A DNA stretch of 64,000 nucleotides from Paratinospora sagittata (lineage: Eukaryota > Streptophyta > Magnoliopsida > Ranunculales > Menispermaceae): positions 33,740,741 to 33,804,740 of the forward strand of contig CM069593.1 in assembly GCA_035771175.1 (NCBI GenBank), written 5' to 3'. Below the pieces are notes generated by a model. It had not been told where the DNA came from, did no database searches, and saw only the letters and a program-made list of their open reading frames with translations. Positions 52,501-64,000 of this stretch are shown piece by piece. The stretch's first letter is position 1, and every line of letters begins with the position of its first letter. Made by a program: the position numbers and the translations under genes.

Positions 52501-55500
52501 GTAATTGAAAATGAGTTTGATGGAGAAAGAGAATATATACAAATTCATATGTTGTAGCTTACTTTCGGAACACCGGTCACCGTTGATTTGTACTTTAAAT
52601 AATTAATAGCAACTGGTCCGGTCACTGATTACTGGAAAGTTACTCAAAGCTGCTGGTTTTTTGGATCCTGTCCACATATTTCCAACACATTTTGAATTAC
52701 TCAAATCGGAGTTAGAACGGAAGAGTTATGGTCATTTCAAGTTTATTTATCGATTGGTCAATTGATATGTCGGTCGGTAAGCAAACTTATATAGCAATCA
52801 ACTACCTTTTGGATCGATGAGTTAGTTGACTGACTAGTATATTGATTGACCAATCGGTACGTAAATTTTAAATAACCAAAACTTATTCGTTTCAACTATG
52901 GTTTGAGTAATTTAAAATGAGTCGGATGGAGAAAGAGAATATCTACAAATTCATAGGCTGTAACTTACTTTCCTAACACCGGTAAAGGTTGATTTGTACT
53001 TTGAAAATTTAGTAGGAACTGGTCCGGTCAACGATTACTAAAAAGTCACCGAAAGCTGCTGGTTTTTTAGATCGTGTCCTCATATTTCCAACACATTTTG
53101 AATTACTCAAATTGGAGTTAAAACGAAAGAGTTATGGTCTTTTGAGGTTTACTTATTGATTGGTCAATCGATATGCCGATCGTTAAGCAAACTTATATAT
53201 CAATCATCTATCTTTTGGATCGATAACTTAGTTGACTGACTTGTATATTGATTGACCAATCGGTACGCAAATTTTAATTAACCACAACTTTTTTGTTTTA
53301 ACTATGGTTTGAGTAATTGAAAATGAGTTTGATGGAGAAAGATAATATCTACAAATTCATATGCTGTAGCTTACTTTCAGAACACCGGTCACCGTTGATG
53401 AGTACTTTAAATATTTAGTAGCAACTGGTCCGGTCACTGATTACTGGAAAGTCACTCAAAGGTGCTGCTTTTTTAGATCCTGTCCTCATACTTCCAACAC
53501 ATTTTGAATTAGTCAAATCGGAGTTAAAACGAAAAAGTTATAGTCGTTCCAAGTTTATTTATCGATTGGTCAATTGATATGTCGGTCGGTAAGAAAACTT
53601 ATATAGCAATCAACTACCTTTTAGATCGATAAGTTAGTTGACTGACTAGTATATTGATTGACCAATCGGTACGTAAATTTTAAATAACCACAACTTTTTC
53701 GTTTTAACTATGTTTTGAGTAATTCAAAATGAGTTGGATGGAGAAAGAGAATATCTAAAAATTTATATTTTGTAGCTTACTTCCGGAACACCGGTCACCG
53801 TTGATTAGTACTTTAAATAATTAGTAGCAACTTGTCCGGTCACTGATTACTGGAAAGTCACTCAAAGCTGCTGGTTTTTTGGATCCTGTCCTCATATTTC
53901 CATCACGTTTTGAATTACTCAAATCGGAGTTAAAACGGGAGAGTTTTGGTCATTTCAAGTTTATTTATCGATTGGTCAATTTGATATGTCGGTCGGTAAG
54001 CAAACTTATATAGCAATCAACTACCTTTTGGATCGATAAGTTAGTTGGCTGACTAGTATATTGCTTGACCAATCGGTACGTAAATTTTAAATAACCATAA
54101 CTTATTCGTTTTAACTATGGTTTGAGTAATTTAAATGAGTTGGATGGAGAAAGAGAATATCTACAAATTCATAGGCTGTAACTTACTTTCGGAACACCGG
54201 TAACCGTTGATTTGTACTGTGAATATTTAGTAGGAACTGGTCCGGTCACCGATTACTTAAAAGTCACCGAAAGCTGCTGGTTTTTTAGATCGTGTCCTCA
54301 TATTTCCAACACATTTTGAATTACTCAAATTGGAGTTAAAACGAATGAGTTATGGTCTTTTGCCGTTTACTTATTGATTCGTCAATCGATATGCCGATCG
54401 GTTAGCAAACTTATATTTCAATCAACTATCTTTTGGATCGATAACTTAGTTGAATGACTTGTATGTTGATTGACCAATCGGTACGTAAATTTTAAATAAC
54501 CACAACTTTTTCGTTTTAACTATGGTTTGAGTAATTGAAAATGAGTTTGATGGAGAAAGAGAATATATACAAATTCATATGTTGTAGCTTACTTTCGGAA
54601 CACCGGCCACCGTTGATTTGTACATTAAATAATTAGTAGCAACTGGTCCGGTCACTGATTACTGGAAAGTTACTCAAAGCTGCTGGTTTTTTGGATCCTG
54701 TCCACATATTTCCAACACATTTTGAATTACTCAAATCAGAGTTAGAACGGAAGAGTTATGGTCATTTCAAGTTTATTTATCGATTGGTCAATTGATATGT
54801 CGGTCGGTAAGCAAACTTATATAGCAATCAACTACCTTTTGGATCGAGAAGTTAGTTGACTGACTAGTATATTGATTGACCAATCGGTACATAAATTTTA
54901 AATAACCAAAACTTATTCGTTTTAACTATGGTTTGAGTAATTTAAAATGAGTCGGATGGAGAAAGAGAATATCTACAAATTCATAGGCTGTAACTTACTT
55001 TCGGAACACCGGTAAAGGTTGATTTGTAGTTTGAATATTTAGTAGGAACTGGTCCGGTCACCGATTACTAAAAACTCACCGAAAGCTGCTGGTTTTTTAG
55101 ATCGTGTCCTCATATTTCCAACACATTTTGAATTACTCAAATTGGAGTTAAAACGAAAGAGTAATGGTCTTTTGAGGTTTACTTATTGATTGGTCAATCA
55201 ATATGCCGATCGGTAAGCAAACTTATATATCAATCAACTATCTTTTGGATCGATAACTTAGTTGACTGACTTGTATATTGATTGACCAATCGGTACGCAA
55301 ATTTTAATTAACCACAACTTATTCGTTTTAACTATGGTTTGAGTAATTTAAAATGAGTTGGATGGTGAAAGAGAATATCTAAAAATTCATAGGCTGTAAC
55401 TTACATTCGAAACACCGGTAACCGTCGATTTGTACATTGAATATTTAGTAGGAACTGGTCGGGTCACCGATTACTAAAAAGTCACCGAAAGCTGCTGGTT

Positions 55501-55510
55501 TTTTAGATCG

Positions 55511-55530
55511 TGTCCTCATATTTCCAACAC
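55511..55530 (+). other. 16-monomer HOR junction, first copy
   Basis: To the left the monomer is B-type (gtcaccgaaagctgctgg, tagatcg). To the right it is the 407-bp type (gttttgaattactc, aaaacgggag). The 20-bp tract tgtcctcatatttccaacac is common to both parents, so the exchange lies within it. The corresponding place at 49,014 has the uninterrupted parent (ggatcc before the tract), which marks where the 6,497-bp repeat begins. Confidence 0.85.
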
Positions 55531-55637
55531 GTTTTGAATTACTCAAATCGGAGTTAAAACGGGAGAGTTATGGTCATTTCAAGTTTATTTATTGATTGGT
55601 CAATTTGATATGTCGGTCGGTAAGCAAACTTATGTAG

Positions 55638-58600
55638 CAATCAACTACCTTTTGGATCGATAAGTTAGTTGGCTGACTAGTATATTGCTTGACCAATCGG
55701 TACGTAAATTTTAAATAACCATAACTTATTCGTTTTAACTATGGTTTGAGTAATTTAAAATGAGTTGGATGGAGAAAGAGAATATCTACAAATTCATATG
55801 TTGTTGCTTACTTCCGGAACACCGGTCACCGTTGATTAGTACTTTAAATAATTAGTAGCAACTGGTCCGGTCACTGATTACTGGAAAGTCACTTAAAGCT
55901 CCTTGTTTTTTGGATCCTGTCCTCATATTTCCAACACATTTTGAATTTCTCAAATCGGAGTTAAAACGGAAGAGGTATTGTCATTTCAAGTTTATTCATC
56001 GATTGGTCAATTGATATGTCGGTCGGTAAGCAAACTTATATAGCAATCAACTACCTTTTGGATTGATAAGTTAGTTGACTGACTAGTATATAGATTGACC
56101 AATCGGTACGTAAATTTTAAATAACCACAACTTATTCGTTTTAACTATGGTTTGAGTAATTTAAAATGAGTTGGATGGTGAAAGAGAATATCTAAAAATT
56201 CATAGGCTGTAACTTACATTCGGAACACCGGTAACCGTCGATTTGTACATTGAATATTTAGTAGGAACTGGTCTGGTCACCGATTACTAAAAAGTCACCG
56301 AAAGCTGCTGGTTTTTTAGATCGTGTCCTCATATTTCCAACACATTTTGAATTACTCAAATTGGAGTTAAAACGAAAGAGTTATGCTCTTTTGACGTTTA
56401 CTTATTGATTGGTCAATCGATATGCCTGTCGGTAAGCAAACTTATATATCAATCAACTATCTTTTGGATCGACAACTTAGTTGACTGACTAGTATATTGG
56501 TTGACCAATCGGTACGTAAATTTTAAATAACCACAACTTTTTCGTTTTAACTGTGGTTTGAGTAATTGAAAATGAGTTTGATGGAGAAAGAGAATATCTA
56601 CAAATTCATATGTTGTAGCTTACTTTCGGAACACCGGTCCCTGTTGATTAGTACTTTAAATATTTAGTAGCAACTGGTCCGGTCACTGATTACTGGAAAG
56701 TCACTCAAAGGTGCTGCTTTTTTTGATCCTGTCCTCATATTTCCAACACATTTTGAATTATTCAAATCGGAGTTAAAACGAAAGAGTTATAGTCGTTCCA
56801 AGTTTATTTATCGATTCGTCAATTGATATGTCGGTCGGTAAGCAAACTTATATAGCAATCAACTACCTTTTGGATCGATAAGTGAGTTCACTGACTAGTA
56901 TATTGCTTGACCAATCGGTACGTAAATTTTAAATAACCATAACTTATTCATTTTAACTATGGTTTGAGTAATTTAAAATGAGTTGGATGGAGAAAGAGAA
57001 TATCTACAAATTCATAGCCTGTAACTTACTTTCGGAACACCGGTAACCGTTGATTTGTACTGTGAATATTTAGTAGGAACTGGTCCGGTCACCGATTACT
57101 AAAAAGTCACCGAAAGCTGTTGGTTTTTTAGATCGTGTCCTCATATTTCCAACACATTTTGAATTACTCAAATTGGAGTTAAAATTAAAGAGTTATGGTC
57201 TTTTGAGCTTTACTTATTGATTGGTCAATCGATATGCCGATCGGTAAGCAAACTTATATATCAATCAACTATCTTTTGGATCGATAACTTAGTTGACCGA
57301 CTTGTATATTGATTGACCAATCGGTACGTAAATTTTAATTAACCACAACTTTTTCGTTTTAACTATGGTTTGAGTAATTGAAAATGAGTTTGATGGAGAA
57401 AGATAATATCTACAAATTCATATGCTGTAGCTTACTTTCAGAACACCGGTCACCGTTGATGAGTACTTTAAATATTTAGTAGCAACTGGTCCGGTCACTG
57501 ATTACTGGAAAGTCACTCAAAGGTGCTGCTTTTTTAGATCCTGTCCTCATACTTCCAACACATTTTGAATTAGTCAAATCGGAGTTAAAACGAAAAAGTT
57601 ATAGTCGTTCCAAGTTTATTTATCGATTGGTCAATTGATATGTCGGTCGGTAAGCAAACTTATATAGCAATCAACTACCTTTTAGATCGATAAGTTAGTT
57701 GACTGACTAGTATATTGATTGACCAATCGGTACGTAAATTTTAAATAACCACAACTTTTTCGTTTTAACTATGTTTTGAGTAATTCAAAATGAGTTGGAT
57801 GGAGAAAGAGAATATCTAAAAATTTATATTTTGTAGCTTACTTCCGGAACACCGGTCACCGTTGATTAGTACTTTAAATAATTAGTAGCAACTTGTCCGG
57901 TCACTGATTACTGGAAAGTCACTCAAAGTTGCTGGTTTTTTGGATCCTGTCCTCATATTTCCATCACGTTTTGAATTACTCAAATCGGAGTTAAAACGGG
58001 AGAGTTTTGGTCATTTCAAGTTTATTTATCGATTGGTCAATTTGATATGTCGGTCGGTAAGCAAACTTATATAGCAATCAACTACCTTTTGGATCGATAA
58101 GTTAGTTGGCTGACTAGTATATTGCTTGACCAATCGGTACGTAAATTTTAAATAACCATAACTTATTCGTTTTAACTATGGTTTGAGTAATTTAAATGAG
58201 TTGGATGGAGAAAGAGAATATCTACAAATTCATAGGCTGTAACTTACTTTCGGAACACCGGTAACCGTTGATTTGTACTGTGAATATTTAGTAGGAACTG
58301 GTCCGGTCACCGATTACTTAAAAGTCACCGAAAGCTGCTGGTTTTTTAGATCGTGTCCTCATATTTCCAACACATTTTGAATTACTCAAATTGGAGTTAA
58401 AATTAAAGAGTTATGGTCTTTTGAGCTTTACTTATTGATTGGTCAATCGATATGCCGATCGGTAAGCAAACTTATATATCAATCAACTATCTTTTGGATC
58501 GATAACTTAGTTGACCGACTTGTATATTGATTGACCAATCGGTACGTAAATTTTAATTAACCACAACTTTTTCGTTTTAACTATGGTTTGAGTAATTGAA

Positions 58601-61600
58601 AATGAGTTTGATGGAGAAAGATAATATCTACAAATTCATATGCTGTAGCTTACTTTCAGAACACCGGTCACCGTTGATGAGTACTTTAAATATTTAGTAG
58701 CAACTGGTCAGGTCACTGATTACTGGAAAGTCACTCAAAGGTGCTGCTTTTTTAGATCCAGTCCTCATATTTCCAACACATTTTGAATTAGTCAAATCGG
58801 AGTTAAAACAAAAGAGTTATTGTCGTTCCAAGTTTATTTATCGATTGGTCAATTGATATGTCGGTCGGTAAGCAAACTTATATAGCAATCAACTACCTTT
58901 TGGATCGATAAGTTAGTTGACTGACTTGTATGTTGATTGACCAATCGGTATGTAAATTTTAAATAACCACAACTTTTTCGTTTTAACTATGGTTTGAGTA
59001 ATTGAAAATGAGTTTGATGGAGAAAGAGAATATATACAAATTCATATGTTGTAGCTTACTTTCGGAACACCGGTCACCGTTGATTTGTACTTTAAATAAT
59101 TAATAGCAACTGGTCCGGTCACTGATTACTGGAAAGTTACTCAAAGCTGCTGGTTTTTTGGATCCTGTCCACATATTTCCAACACATTTTGAATTACTCA
59201 AATCGGAGTTAGAACGGAAGAGTTATGGTCATTTCAAGTTTATTTATCGATTGGTCAATTGATATGTCGGTCGGTAAGCAAACTTATATAGCAATCAACT
59301 ACCTTTTGGATCGATGAGTTAGTTGACTGACTAGTATATTGATTGACCAATCGGTACGTAAATTTTAAATAACCAAAACTTATTCGTTTCAACTATGGTT
59401 TGAGTAATTTAAAATGAGTCGGATGGAGAAAGAGAATATCTACAAATTCATAGGCTGTAACTTACTTTCCTAACACCGGTAAAGGTTGATTTGTACTTTG
59501 AAAATTTAGTAGGAACTGGTCCGGTCAACGATTACTAAAAAGTCACCGAAAGCTGCTGGTTTTTTAGATCGTGTCCTCATATTTCCAACACATTTTGAAT
59601 TACTCAAATTGGAGTTAAAACGAAAGAGTTATGGTCTTTTGAGGTTTACTTATTGATTGGTCAATCGATATGCCGATCGTTAAGCAAACTTATATATCAA
59701 TCATCTATCTTTTGGATCGATAACTTAGTTGACTGACTTGTATATTGATTGACCAATCGGTACGCAAATTTTAATTAACCACAACTTTTTTGTTTTAACT
59801 ATGGTTTGAGTAATTGAAAATGAGTTTGATGGAGAAAGATAATATCTACAAATTCATATGCTGTAGCTTACTTTCAGAACACCGGTCACCGTTGATGAGT
59901 ACTTTAAATATTTAGTAGCAACTGGTCCGGTCACTGATTACTGGAAAGTCACTCAAAGGTGCTGCTTTTTTAGATCCTGTCCTCATACTTCCAACACATT
60001 TTGAATTAGTCAAATCGGAGTTAAAACGAAAAAGTTATAGTCGTTCCAAGTTTATTTATCGATTGGTCAATTGATATGTCGGTCGGTAAGAAAACTTATA
60101 TAGCAATCAACTACCTTTTAGATCGATAAGTTAGTTGACTGACTAGTATATTGATTGACCAATCGGTACGTAAATTTTAAATAACCACAACTTTTTCGTT
60201 TTAACTATGTTTTGAGTAATTCAAAATGAGTTGGATGGAGAAAGAGAATATCTAAAAATTTATATTTTGTAGCTTACTTCCGGAACACCGGTCACCGTTG
60301 ATTAGTACTTTAAATAATTAGTAGCAACTTGTCCGGTCACTGATTACTGGAAAGTCACTCAAAGCTGCTGGTTTTTTGGATCCTGTCCTCATATTTCCAT
60401 CACGTTTTGAATTACTCAAATCGGAGTTAAAACGGGAGAGTTTTGGTCATTTCAAGTTTATTTATCGATTGGTCAATTTGATATGTCGGTCGGTAAGCAA
60501 ACTTATATAGCAATCAACTACCTTTTGGATCGATAAGTTAGTTGGCTGACTAGTATATTGCTTGACCAATCGGTACGTAAATTTTAAATAACCATAACTT
60601 ATTCGTTTTAACTATGGTTTGAGTAATTTAAATGAGTTGGATGGAGAAAGAGAATATCTACAAATTCATAGGCTGTAACTTACTTTCGGAACACCGGTAA
60701 CCGTTGATTTGTACTGTGAATATTTAGTAGGAACTGGTCCGGTCACCGATTACTTAAAAGTCACCGAAAGCTGCTGGTTTTTTAGATCGTGTCCTCATAT
60801 TTCCAACACATTTTGAATTACTCAAATTGGAGTTAAAACGAATGAGTTATGGTCTTTTGCCGTTTACTTATTGATTCGTCAATCGATATGCCGATCGGTT
60901 AGCAAACTTATATTTCAATCAACTATCTTTTGGATCGATAACTTAGTTGAATGACTTGTATGTTGATTGACCAATCGGTACGTAAATTTTAAATAACCAC
61001 AACTTTTTCGTTTTAACTATGGTTTGAGTAATTGAAAATGAGTTTGATGGAGAAAGAGAATATATACAAATTCATATGTTGTAGCTTACTTTCGGAACAC
61101 CGGCCACCGTTGATTTGTACATTAAATAATTAGTAGCAACTGGTCCGGTCACTGATTACTGGAAAGTTACTCAAAGCTGCTGGTTTTTTGGATCCTGTCC
61201 ACATATTTCCAACACATTTTGAATTACTCAAATCAGAGTTAGAACGGAAGAGTTATGGTCATTTCAAGTTTATTTATCGATTGGTCAATTGATATGTCGG
61301 TCGGTAAGCAAACTTATATAGCAATCAACTACCTTTTGGATCGAGAAGTTAGTTGACTGACTAGTATATTGATTGACCAATCGGTACATAAATTTTAAAT
61401 AACCAAAACTTATTCGTTTTAACTATGGTTTGAGTAATTTAAAATGAGTCGGATGGAGAAAGAGAATATCTACAAATTCATAGGCTGTAACTTACTTTCG
61501 GAACACCGGTAAAGGTTGATTTGTAGTTTGAATATTTAGTAGGAACTGGTCCGGTCACCGATTACTAAAAACTCACCGAAAGCTGCTGGTTTTTTAGATC

Positions 61601-62134
61601 GTGTCCTCATATTTCCAACACATTTTGAATTACTCAAATTGGAGTTAAAACGAAAGAGTAATGGTCTTTTGAGGTTTACTTATTGATTGGTCAATCAATA
61701 TGCCGATCGGTAAGCAAACTTATATATCAATCAACTATCTTTTGGATCGATAACTTAGTTGACTGACTTGTATATTGATTGACCAATCGGTACGCAAATT
61801 TTAATTAACCACAACTTATTCGTTTTAACTATGGTTTGAGTAATTTAAAATGAGTTGGATGGTGAAAGAGAATATCTAAAAATTCATAGGCTGTAACTTA
61901 CATTCGAAACACCGGTAACCGTCGATTTGTACATTGAATATTTAGTAGGAACTGGTCGGGTCACCGATTACTAAAAAGTCACCGAAAGCTGCTGGTTTTT
62001 TAGATCGTGTCCTCATATTTCCAACACGTTTTGAATTACTCAAATCGGAGTTAAAACGGGAGAGTTATGGTCATTTCAAGTTTATTTATTGATTGGTCAA
62101 TTTGATATGTCGGTCGGTAAGCAAACTTATGTAG
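55638..62134 (+). repeat. 16-monomer HOR, copy 2 (6,497 bp)
   Basis: All markers repeat 6,497 bp after copy 1: gtgagttcac at 50,385 and 56,882, agaggtattgtc at 49,477 and 55,974, and the three gatgagtac monomers. Reading the two copies side by side I noticed one substitution (A at 52,324, T at 58,821). This is far less than the variation between neighbouring monomers, so the duplication or homogenisation is recent. A long-read assembly repeat error would look similar and should be excluded. Confidence 0.92.
62008..62027 (+). other. 16-monomer HOR junction, second copy
   Basis: Same hybrid as at 55,511-55,530, exactly 6,497 bp downstream, with identical flanks. A junction repeated at the period of the unit shows that at least one further amplification happened after the junction formed. 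Confidence 0.85.
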
Positions 62135-64000
62135 CAATCAACTACCTTTTGGATCGATAAGTTAGTTGGCTGACTAGTATATTGCTTGACCAATCGGTAC
62201 GTAAATTTTAAATAACCATAACTTATTCGTTTTAACTATGGTTTGAGTAATTTAAAATGAGTTGGATGGAGAAAGAGAATATCTACAAATTCATATGTTG
62301 TTGCTTACTTCCGGAACACCGGTCACCGTTGATTAGTACTTTAAATAATTAGTAGCAACTGGTCCGGTCACTGATTACTGGAAAGTCACTTAAAGCTCCT
62401 TGTTTTTTGGATCCTGTCCTCATATTTCCAACACATTTTGAATTTCTCAAATCGGAGTTAAAACGGAAGAGGTATTGTCATTTCAAGTTTATTCATCGAT
62501 TGGTCAATTGATATGTCGGTCGGTAAGCAAACTTATATAGCAATCAACTACCTTTTGGATTGATAAGTTAGTTGACTGACTAGTATATAGATTGACCAAT
62601 CGGTACGTAAATTTTAAATAACCACAACTTATTCGTTTTAACTATGGTTTGAGTAATTTAAAATGAGTTGGATGGTGAAAGAGAATATCTAAAAATTCAT
62701 AGGCTGTAACTTACATTCGGAACACCGGTAACCGTCGATTTGTACATTGAATATTTAGTAGGAACTGGTCTGGTCACCGATTACTAAAAAGTCACCGAAA
62801 GCTGCTGGTTTTTTAGATCGTGTCCTCATATTTCCAACACATTTTGAATTACTCAAATTGGAGTTAAAACGAAAGAGTTATGCTCTTTTGACGTTTACTT
62901 ATTGATTGGTCAATCGATATGCCTGTCGGTAAGCAAACTTATATATCAATCAACTATCTTTTGGATCGACAACTTAGTTGACTGACTAGTATATTGGTTG
63001 ACCAATCGGTACGTAAATTTTAAATAACCACAACTTTTTCGTTTTAACTGTGGTTTGAGTAATTGAAAATGAGTTTGATGGAGAAAGAGAATATCTACAA
63101 ATTCATATGTTGTAGCTTACTTTCGGAACACCGGTCACTGTTGATTAGTACTTTAAATATTTAGTAGCAACTGGTCCGGTCACTGATTACTGGAAAGTCA
63201 CTCAAAGGTGCTGCTTTTTTTGATCCTGTCCTCATATTTCCAACACATTTTGAATTATTCAAATCGGAGTTAAAACGAAAGAGTTATAGTCGTTCCAAGT
63301 TTATTTATCGATTCGTCAATTGATATGTCGGTCGGTAAGCAAACTTATATAGCAATCAACTACCTTTTGGATCGATAAGTGAGTTCACTGACTAGTATCT
63401 TGCTTGACCAATCGGTACGTAAATTTTAAATAACCATAACTTATTCATTTTAACTATGGTTTGAGTAATTTAAAATGAGTTGGATGGAGAAAGAGAATAT
63501 CTACAAATTCATAGCCTGTAACTTACTTTCGGAACACCGGTAACCGTTGATTTGTACTGTGAATATTTAGTAGGAACTGGTCCGGTCACCGATTACTAAA
63601 AAGTCACCGAAAGCTGTTGGTTTTTTAGATCGTGTCCTCATATTTCCAACACATTTTGAATTACTCAAATTGGAGTTAAAATTAAAGAGTTATGGTCTTT
63701 TGAGCTTTACTTATTGATTGGTCAATCGATATGCCGATCGGTAAGCAAACTAATATATCAATCAACTATCTTTTGGATCGATAACTTAGTTGACCGACTT
63801 GTATATTGATTGACCAATCGGTACGTAAATTTTAATTAACCACAACTTTAATTGAAAATGAGTTTGATGGAGAAAGATAATATCTACAAATTCATATGCT
63901 GTAGCTTACTTTCAGAACACCGGTCACCGTTGATGAGTACTTTAAATATTTAGTAGCAACTGGTCCGGTCACTGATTACTGGAAAGTCACTCAAAGGTGC
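62135..64000 (+). repeat. 16-monomer HOR, partial copy 3 (cut by window edge)
   Basis: Collinear with 55,638 onward: agaggtattgtc at 62,471 and gtgagttcac at 63,379. It carries three substitutions against copy 2 that I found (63,137 A for C; 63,399 C for A; 63,752 A for T) and a 23-bp deletion at 63,849/63,850. All lie in the last ~870 bases. The state at 63,137 is shared with the 7-monomer copy near 47,300, so not all differences need be new. Confidence 0.9.
63841..63860 (+). other. 23-bp deletion in a C-type monomer
   Basis: The normal sequence here is cacaactttttcg... running through gtttgagtaattg, as at 57,344 onward. This copy reads cacaactttaattg, so 23 bp are lost between 63,849 and 63,850, with a one-base ambiguity from a shared T. 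Downstream markers confirm it: gatgagtac is 6,474 bp from its partner instead of 6,497. It removes the centre of arm A, so the monomer dyad is broken in this copy. It may be a real deletion or an error near the sequence end. Confidence 0.85.

Larger units (their letters stand above)
49141..55637 (+). repeat. 16-monomer HOR, copy 1 (6,497 bp)
   Basis: Sixteen monomers start at 49141, 49547, 49953, 50359, 50765, 51171, 51578, 51983, 52389, 52795, 53201, 53607, 54014, 54419, 54825 and 55231. The first monomers continue the 7-monomer HOR. Inside, gatgagtactttaaat occurs at 50,961, 52,179 and 53,397 (1,218 bp, three monomers), and a pair at 52,389 recurs at 54,419 (five monomers). The long unit was therefore built by nested internal duplications of the older 7-monomer unit. 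Confidence 0.92.
1..64000 (+). repeat. Satellite DNA array, ~406-bp monomer, 157 complete copies
   Basis: Every part of the window aligns to one monomer. Taking the base after the conserved 'acttatata' block as the register, starts fall at 6, 411, 815, 1221, 1627, 2033, 2439 and so on to 63,759. Most monomers are 406 bp, some are 404, 405 or 407 bp, and all lie on the same strand. Adjacent monomers differ visibly, while monomers several kilobases apart can be almost identical, which is higher-order organisation. Each monomer carries stops in all frames, and nothing else interrupts the array. Arrays of this kind are known from centromeric and pericentromeric heterochromatin of animals and plants. 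The centromeric role is inference, and the family is not one I recognise. Confidence 0.98.

Noticed and set aside
1..64000. CRISPR array or bacterial repeat region
   Set aside because: The repeating unit is ~406 bp with no short repeat and unique-spacer alternation; all of the unit is repetitive, and there are no cas genes or any other genes.
1..64000. Transposable element or tandem LTR array
   Set aside because: No reverse transcriptase, transposase, primer-binding site or target-site duplication is visible. The inverted arms lie inside every monomer at a fixed phase, not at the ends of scattered insertions.

Overview
The whole 64 kb window is one uninterrupted tandem satellite-DNA array. 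I count 157 complete monomers of about 406 bp plus partial monomers at both edges, all in the same orientation. Using the near-invariant block around gcaaacttatata followed by caatc as the register, monomer starts run from base 6 to base 63,759, a mean of 406.1 bp. I found no gene, RNA gene, transposon, simple-repeat block, telomere repeat or orientation switch. The array is A+T-rich (20 of the first 60 bases are G/C). An array this long, with monomer subfamilies arranged in multi-monomer higher-order repeats (HORs), is typical of eukaryotic centromeric or pericentromeric heterochromatin. I do not recognise the satellite, and the sequence alone does not identify the species.

The monomer has an unusual internal design. 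An 87-bp arm (50-136 in the first monomer) reappears in reverse complement at 298-384, about 83% identical and without gaps, centred on base 217. Weaker symmetry continues inward and outward. The monomer therefore looks like an old head-to-head duplication of a ~203-bp half-unit, so the array is effectively an alternating series of inverted half-units with a dyad centre about every 203 bp.

Layout by higher-order structure:
1-2,438: an edge monomer, then a 5-monomer remnant of the next HOR.
2,439-11,366: two copies of an 11-monomer HOR (4,464 bp).
10,555-15,427: a 12-monomer period (4,873 bp) that overlaps the previous block.
15,662-21,347: two copies of a 7-monomer HOR (2,843 bp).
21,348-30,449: a mosaic that includes an 8-monomer period (about 3,246 bp).
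30,450-41,4xx: a 10-monomer HOR (4,064 bp) in two full copies, one copy shortened to 5 monomers, and a partial copy.
41,4xx-43,454: a mosaic.
43,455-49,140: two copies of another 7-monomer HOR (2,843 bp).
49,141-64,000: a 16-monomer HOR (6,497 bp) in two full copies and a partial third. The two full copies show one substitution between them in my comparison by eye.

The HOR edges fall inside monomers, in tracts where two subfamilies are identical. This is the expected trace of unequal crossing over or conversion between out-of-register monomers. The right-hand end holds the longest and most homogeneous HOR and looks like the youngest expansion. All identities and counts here were made by eye.
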